Below, in pieces: positions 59,020 to 64,000 of a stretch of 64,000 nucleotides of DNA. A model generated the notes under the pieces. That model did not search any database and was not told the DNA's origin. It was given only the letters and a program-made list of their open reading frames with translations. Source of the stretch: Nemophila menziesii (taxonomy: Eukaryota; Streptophyta; Magnoliopsida; Boraginales; Hydrophyllaceae). Position numbers and translations under genes: made by a program. Location of the stretch: assembly GCA_029959085.1 (NCBI GenBank), contig JARWIR010000023.1, positions 6,213,860-6,277,859 on the forward strand. The letters run 5' to 3'. Positions within the stretch are counted from its first letter, which is position 1. Every line of letters starts with the position of its first letter.

Positions 59020-59240
59020 ACATTTTGCGAGGAACTTTTCCTCGCTAAAGGCTCCCTACCTTTTGCAAGGGGTTCTTAATAAGAACCCCTCGCAAAAGGT
59101 ACGGGGCCTTTATCGAGGAAAAGTTCCTCGGGAAAGGTAATTCCAATTTTTTCGAAGTAAATAAAGGCGGTCAAAATTCCCGCCATGGTAATTCGAGCCA
59201 CCCTTTCGCAAGGACCCGCAGCTTTTGCGAGGAAACACTA
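59020..59240. repeat. Middle motif array of CACTA family C
   Basis: GCGAGGAACTTTTCCTCGC-type motifs as at the ends, plus a nearby perfect inverted pair around ACCTTTTGCAAGGGGTTCTT (59071-59100). It lies upstream of the second-gene leader. Confidence 0.75.
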
Positions 59241-59781
59241 ACCCTTGTCTTCTTCCCCATTCATTCACACCCCACCATTAAAATACCTCCATTTTTACTC
59301 TAAAAATCTGGCGAAAATTCCACCACCTAGCCACCGCCGATTACTACCCTAGGAATCCAAGAAACACAAACATCTCTAACATCATTTCAAAGGTAATTTT
59401 CATCAACATTTAATTTTTTTTTTCTCAAAATCAATTTTGTTTTATTTTGCAAATTTTGACTCTAATCACTTGTTTATGTGGTTGAATATACTTTGTAGGG
59501 ATTTTTTATCCTCGAAAACACTCCAAACTACATATTAAAAGGTATGTAATTCAACCTTTTTTTTTCTTCTTAAAATTCCGAAATCTTTATGTTGTTTTTG
59601 TCAATTCCGAATTATGTGGGTGGTTTTAGGTGATTATTTAGTGTAAAAAACTTGAAAAATTATCTTGTTTTGGTTCAAAAAAATTTGGGAGAAATTACAT
59701 ATAATTTGTGTTGTGGAAAATGAAATTTTTAGCTTGATTTTTGTGTTAAGATTGTGTTTAGATTGTGTTTTGATTTTTGCC

Positions 59782-60103
59782 TTTTAGTAATTTTAGAAAG
59801 TTGAAAATTAATTTAAATAAACAATTAAATTAGGGGCATTTTTGACATTTTAAATAGTTTAGGGGTAAAATTGGACATTTATAAAACTTTAGGTGCCTTT
59901 TAGTAGTTTTAGAGACATGAATAATAATCTAAATAAAAAATTAAATTAGGGGCATTTTTTACATTTTAAATAGTTTAGGGGTAAAATTGGACATTTATAA
60001 AACTTTAGGTTCCTTTTAGTAATTTTAGAGACTTGAAACATAATTTAAATAAAAAATTAAATTAGGGGCATTTTTGACATTTTAAATAGTTTAGGGGTAA
60101 AAC
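59782..60103. repeat. 116-bp tandem repeat
   Basis: About 2.8 copies; TAGGGGCATTTTT recurs at 59831, 59947 and 60063, exactly 116 bp apart. Probably intronic in the second-gene relic. Confidence 0.9.
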
Positions 60104-60149
60104 TTTTTTTTATGCCAAACTAATATTTTTTATTATTGTTTTAATTTAC

Positions 60150-60372
60150 AGGCGGTGTTGAAGGAAATTCTCGAATCCCGAGTTCGTGAATCCGAGTCTC
60201 GGTGTGGAGATTCTTCTTCTGCCCCCACCTTATCGGAGCAAGAGAAGATTGAAGCTGTTTTGGAGGCGGCGAATATCGAATTAAGCCATTCTCACGCTTA
60301 ATCAATGCCGCAGGGAAAACGAATGGACGAGCTTGATCCCCCAGCTCCCGAAGATGCCGAAGATGAAGAATA
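60150..60372 (+). pseudogene. Last exon of a second CACTA gene (family C)
   Basis: After an acceptor TTTACAG the frame reads AVLKEILESRVRESESRCGD, then TLSEQEKIEAVLEAANIEL, a stop, then an acidic end DELDPPAPEDAEDEE. Position and composition match the final exons at 26974-27484 and 62553-62844. Confidence 0.55.
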
Positions 60373-60631
60373 AGAAGACATGGGTTTATTTTGACTGTTT
60401 TTATATATATGTTGACTTTTCATCTATATCGGCTGTTTAAGACTTTTATTCTATTTTTATATTTTTGAATGTTTAAGACTTTAATTTACTATGTATATTA
60501 AGTTTCGGGTTTATTTCGTGTGTTTGTTTTAAATTTAGTATTTTATTTAATTACTTTCTATTCTATACTACAAACAAATTAAAAAAACCAAAAAAACAAA
60601 AAATTAAAAAAAAAAAAAAAAATTAAAAAAA

Positions 60632-60960
60632 AGCTTTTAGCGAGGAACTTTTCCTCGAGAAAGAGTTCCTCGCTAAACGTGAGGGTCCTCTAGCGACAGA
60701 ACCGTTGTCGCAAGAGTATGACCTTTAGCGAGAAAAAGTTCCTCGCAAAAGCATTACCTTTAACGACGACCCTACTTCCTCGCGAATGGGTTGGCTTCTT
60801 GGGACGACTTCTAAAATCGTCGTTACAAGGTATTTCTTGCGACGAAGTTTTAGTGAGGAACTTCTTGCGACGACTTTTCCTCGCGAAAAGCTTTAGCGAG
60901 GATTACGGGACCTTTTTGCGAGGAATCGCGTCCTCATGAAAAGTCTCGCCTGTAGTAGTG
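60632..60960. repeat. Right subterminal array of CACTA family C
   Basis: Repeated GCGAGGAAC, TTCCTCGC and GACGAC motifs up to the terminus GTAGTAGTG. Confidence 0.85.
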
Positions 60961-61157
60961 TCTTTTGGGGGTTATGGAATTTATCAAATATGTTAAACAA
61001 CAAAAAGATTATAGAGATCATATGTTTTGCCCGTGTAACTATTGTAAAAATTATTGTCGATTACCCACCTAGACGGCTAGGGGCCACCTTTTTACAAATG
61101 GGTTTATGCACTGGTATCAAGTTTGGACAAAACACGGTGAAAAGTTGGACAAAATAA
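60961..61157 (+). pseudogene. Transposase-associated exon, second part
   Basis: Continues from 57416: QQKDYRDHMFCPCNYCKNY, then a stop where the homologue has Q, then ARGHLFTNGFM. It ends at KHGEKLDK, followed by noncoding DNA. The entire tnp2 core is absent. Confidence 0.8.
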
Positions 61158-61303
61158 TTTATAATTATTTTTGGAAATTATAAAAAATATAAGGACTTAG
61201 CTGCAATATAAAAAGTATTAATAAGATATTAAAATAGACTTTAGGGGTTTTTGGGCAATTTAAAAATTATAAGGACTTTTTTATTAATTATTTTAAATTA
61301 TAG

Positions 61304-62844
61304 ATGGCCGCTGTAATGCCTAATAGACACAGTGGTGATAATAACGGAGAGGATCCTAATTGGAATCCGAACCGAAACCTGCAGGATTGTAACCAATCGT
61401 CCGGTAATATAAATTAATCTACAAAATTCAATTACTATAAATTAATAATTAATTAATACTATTTCATTTAACAACAAGGCGAAAAAGACAACCCAGAACC
61501 GTGTCTACCCTAAAAATCGCCCAAGAGGCGAAAGAAAAACTTGGCGGGCCCTTACCCGTGGACTTTTGTATCCTCGATGATACTTGGAACACCACGAGTG
61601 AGTATGGGAAGCATGTGGCACATGTCGTGGGGTCCGCAGTACGAAAAACGGTGTCGCCTTACTATAACAGATGGAGTGACGTCCCCAGTCATTACAAAAC
61701 CACGATTCTGGGAAAACTCGAGGAGTTTTTCGACCTGGACGAGTGGAGGGCGTGAAATGATTGGCCTTTTATCAACGGAAAGTTGACCACATCTCAGTCC
61801 ACTGCCTACAGGCGGTGGAAGTATGACCTTAAGGCTGACTACTTCGATACGGACGAGTGTCCTCCGGATGTACTTCCCAACGATTGGAGGAGAACCTGTA
61901 ATTTGTTTCGTGACCCGAATAAAGCGGTAATATTAGTATTTAATTATTTTATCATTAAATTAGTATTTAATTATTTTTTAACTTGAATTGTAACAGGCTC
62001 AGGCAGAGATAAATAAAAAAATAGGCAGAAGCAGAAGAAGCCGAACAAGTCAGGTTCGAGGAACCAATCACTGACTCAGCATGAAATTATAGAGGTATAA
62101 TTTCTTATATTACAAATATAATTTATTAGTTATTTATTAATTTAATTTTTTATTTATTATTTGTTATTGTATATTTTGTAGGAGAAGCTGATGATTGATA
62201 CTAAGGATCCCTTGAGTTTTGTGGACGAGCAGACACAGGAGGAGGTGCCACTTCCGCCAATAGGCAGTTACTTCGAGTACTTGGGGATGACCAAGCTACG
62301 AGTACCTAGCGCGACGGAAGATGGGAACAAGCTAGTGTTAGTGTGTTTTTTTATAATGTTAAAAAAATTATTCAACTTTAAATTTTTTTAATACTTTAAT
62401 TAATTATTACATTAAAATTTAATTACAGGGCGTTTATCGTGAGAAGCAGAAGGGTAGGGTTATCGAGGTGGGATCCCAGTCTGAAGATGTTCTGGTGGAG
62501 GAACAAATGAGTGCGATGAAGGAGACAATAGAGGAGGTGACCCAGCCATTGGAGCCGTCCAGAAGACACCCAAGGCTCCTACTGTTCCAGACGCGACTGC
62601 ACATAAGAATGCGGTGCTACTCCAGCGGATCCTAGAGGGTATAAACGAGCTGCACGAGCATCAAGAAATGCCACCTATACCTGGTTCAGCCACACAATCG
62701 ACCGCTTCAACATCTACTCCATATTTTGTAGAGACGATGCTCCAAGGGTTGAATGAATCTAGGTCCGTCTCGGGTCTTCCTCCGGTCCACCATCCCGACT
62801 CCCTCGAGATGAAGATGAAAATGAAGAAGAAGATGCGGATTTGA
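61304..62844 (+). pseudogene. Second CACTA gene, transposase-24-like (family A)
   Basis: Exon 1 (61304-61405) starts MAAVMPNRHSGDNNGEDPN. Exon 2 (about 61479-61925) reads AQEAKEKLGGPLPVDFCILD, VGSAVRKTVSPYYNRWSDV, a stop after FFDLDEWRA, then RRWKYDLKADYFDTDECP and WRRTCNLFRDPNKA. Further exons at about 61997-62095 and 62182-62338 (PLPPIGSYFEYLGMTKLR) precede the last exon, which starts near 62429 and ends at 62844 with a methionine/lysine tail. The layout matches Ptta/En/Spm family proteins (PF03004-like). Exon edges are estimates from GT/AG sites and frame. Confidence 0.72.
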
Positions 62845-63176
62845 ATGATCCCTAATTTAGATGTTATTTATTAAGACTTTTATTTTATTACTTTTGACTT
62901 TTATATGTGTAATATTTAGACTTTTTATTCCGGGTGTTTGACTTTTTATTCCCGGAGTTTGACTATTCTTGGTTTCTTAATTTTTATCAATATATGTGAT
63001 GTTTTTTATTTATTATTCTCTTTTATTAATATTAAATTAAAAATAAAAAAATTAAATAAAATTGGAAAACAAATAAAAAATTAAAATAAAGAAAAACACA
63101 AATAAAAATAAATGTAAAATATAATTTTTCAATAAAAAAAAGAATACCGACGACACGTAAGTCGTCGGTAAACTTC
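62845..63176 (+). other. 3' noncoding part of family A element
   Basis: AT-rich, with CCGACGACACGTAAGTCGTC near 63149. The stretch from about 63103 matches 17287-17357. Confidence 0.7.
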
Positions 63177-63324
63177 TGTACCTTGCCCGAGTCATACAGG
63201 AAGTTAAAAAGTTTAGGTATTGGGTAAAATATCATCGATGTTTGCGTGAACGATTGTGCTTTATTTTACAAGAAGAATGAGTTCCTCGACAAGTGTCTAG
63301 TATGTAGTGAATCCAGATGGGACA
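63177..63324 (+). pseudogene. Displaced CACTA transposase fragment
   Basis: Matches 21069-21223 of the family B transposase: CTTGCCCGAGTCATAC, then [14 protein letters not shown] on plus. It carries an internal deletion. Joined on both sides to unrelated elements. Confidence 0.85.
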
Positions 63325-63396
63325 ACTGTACACTTGCGGTTGTAGTTCTCTTTTCCTTATTTGCATTTTTCAAGAACACACAAAGGACCACCAGTA
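63325..63396 (+). repeat. Athila-like LTR end fragment
   Basis: About 70 bp equal to the reverse complement of 14829-14900, the U5 end of element 1 LTRs, ending ...ACAAAGGACCA. Orientation is plus. Confidence 0.85.
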
Positions 63397-64000
63397 AATT
63401 ATTTTTTCCAGTTGATTTTGTTATACTTGACTACGACGCGGATATGAATGTCCCCATTATCTTGGGAGGACCATTCCTAGCCAAGGGGCGTACTTTAATT
63501 GATGTAGGAAACGAGAAATGATTATGAGAATCCAAGACGAGGAGGTGAAGTTCAACGTGTTCAGACCAATGAAATTTCCAGATTCCAAGGAGGATTGTTT
63601 TCGTTTAGATGTAGTTAAACATGTACCAAAAGAGCCAACTAACGTTGAGGAGACCTTAGGAGTGGAGGAAAGAGAGCTAAGAAAGAAACCACCAATTAAA
63701 GTTCCTCCAAATCCTAAGGGAAGTCCACACCTTGATCATGCAAAGAAGAAAAACAAAGCACGTGCCACGAAGGTTCCAAAAGAACCTAAGAAATAAAGAA
63801 AGAAAACGGAGTTCAGAATAGGCGAAGAAGTTGCAATGAAAAAGCCTGACACTCCTCCGAAGGTGCGTTTATCCAAGAGATCTTGGCTAGGACCATTCAC
63901 GGTTACAAAGGTTACCTCGGATAAATTAGTTGGAATAAGAGCCAAGGGATTCAAATTTCGAGTAGCAAATATTGACAACCTCACTCACTGCTTGGGGGGT
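63397..64000 (+). pseudogene. Athila-like protease and integrase-like tail, truncated by window edge
   Basis: Plus frame [19 protein letters not shown] then [13 protein letters not shown], a frameshift at about 63518, EVKFNVFRPMKFPDSKED, a basic linker, a stop near 63794, FRIGEEVAMKK, SWLGPFTVTKVTSDKLVGI and NIDNLTHCLGG at the edge. Collinear with 11897-12500 on the opposite strand. The same protease-to-tail junction is present. Primer-binding site and Gag are deleted between the LTR piece and the protease. Confidence 0.85.

Larger units (their letters stand above)
57417..60960 (+). mobile_element. Non-autonomous CACTA element, family C
   Basis: Termini CACTACTACATGCGGGACC and (minus) CACTACTACAGGCGAGAC. 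Flanking TGT (57414-57416) and TCT (60961-60963) are a 3-bp duplication with one change; taking out the element and one copy leaves an open EYVLGVME reading. Three arrays of GCGAGGAAC/CGACGA motifs, a 40-bp minisatellite and the 3' end of a second-gene relic are present; no tnp2 domain is present. Confidence 0.9.
56438..63176 (+). mobile_element. CACTA family A element lacking its tnp2 core
   Basis: The left terminus CACTACTGCAGAACGGGC matches the family A end at 4554. The order is subterminal array, transposase-associated exon (split by another CACTA element), a deletion of the tnp2 domain, the second En/Spm gene, and 3' noncoding DNA reaching the first GTCGTCGGTAAA motifs. The right terminus is missing: sequence jumps to transposase DNA at 63177. 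Confidence 0.85.

Overview
This window is a repeat-dense stretch of a plant nuclear genome, most likely a dicot. It is AT-rich and has almost no host genes. The recognisable content is CACTA (En/Spm) DNA transposons, Ty1/copia fragments, Athila-type Ty3/gypsy retrotransposon derivatives, one Stowaway MITE and a few small host-gene fragments. The species cannot be told from the sequence. No rRNA, tRNA or CRISPR array is visible, and there are no bacterial-style operons.

Layout. 1-4554: a CACTA element on the minus strand, cut by the left edge, whose tnp2 transposase is interrupted by a solo LTR (1201-2701, target duplication GGTGC). 4562-17258: a degenerate copia element on the plus strand, split by an Athila-like element (6560-16400, minus strand). 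17259-17657: the end of another CACTA element. 17658-18723: an intron-containing relic of a gypsy-associated protein. 19270-28101: a nearly full-length CACTA element with two genes and three arrays of its own short motif. 28102-33570: mostly empty AT-rich DNA with one unidentified coding-like fragment. 33571-53011: a three-level nest. An old solo LTR carrying a MITE is split by an Athila-like element (34523-52197, target duplication ATATC), which is split by a second one (39306-49263, target duplication GACGT). 53012-54475: a decayed Athila pol (reverse transcriptase, RNase H, integrase zinc finger) with an NBS-LRR fragment embedded in it. 56438-63176: a CACTA element lacking its tnp2 core, with another CACTA element (57417-60960) inside it. 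63177-64000: a scrambled junction zone leading into another Athila-like relic on the plus strand.

The most interesting content is a lineage of non-autonomous Athila derivatives seen in several diverged copies. The fullest copies encode Gag and an aspartic protease joined directly to a short integrase-C-terminal-like tail, with no reverse transcriptase, RNase H or integrase core. They also carry an ORF3 of the 'putative plant transposon protein' type in the env position. The copies share an unusual set of cis elements: a 46-bp inverted-repeat block of constant length at the LTR end, a GC-rich array of paired palindromes between Gag/PR and ORF3, four polypurine-tract-like motifs at matched positions, and conserved stem-loops in the 3' noncoding region. 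The 39306-49263 copy looks young: its LTRs differ by about 1%, its target duplication is perfect, ORF3 is intact and Gag-PR is broken only by one in-frame TGA. The enzymes for its replication would have to come from an autonomous Athila element such as the one decayed at 53-54.5 kb. Sequence comparisons were made by eye; no database search was run.
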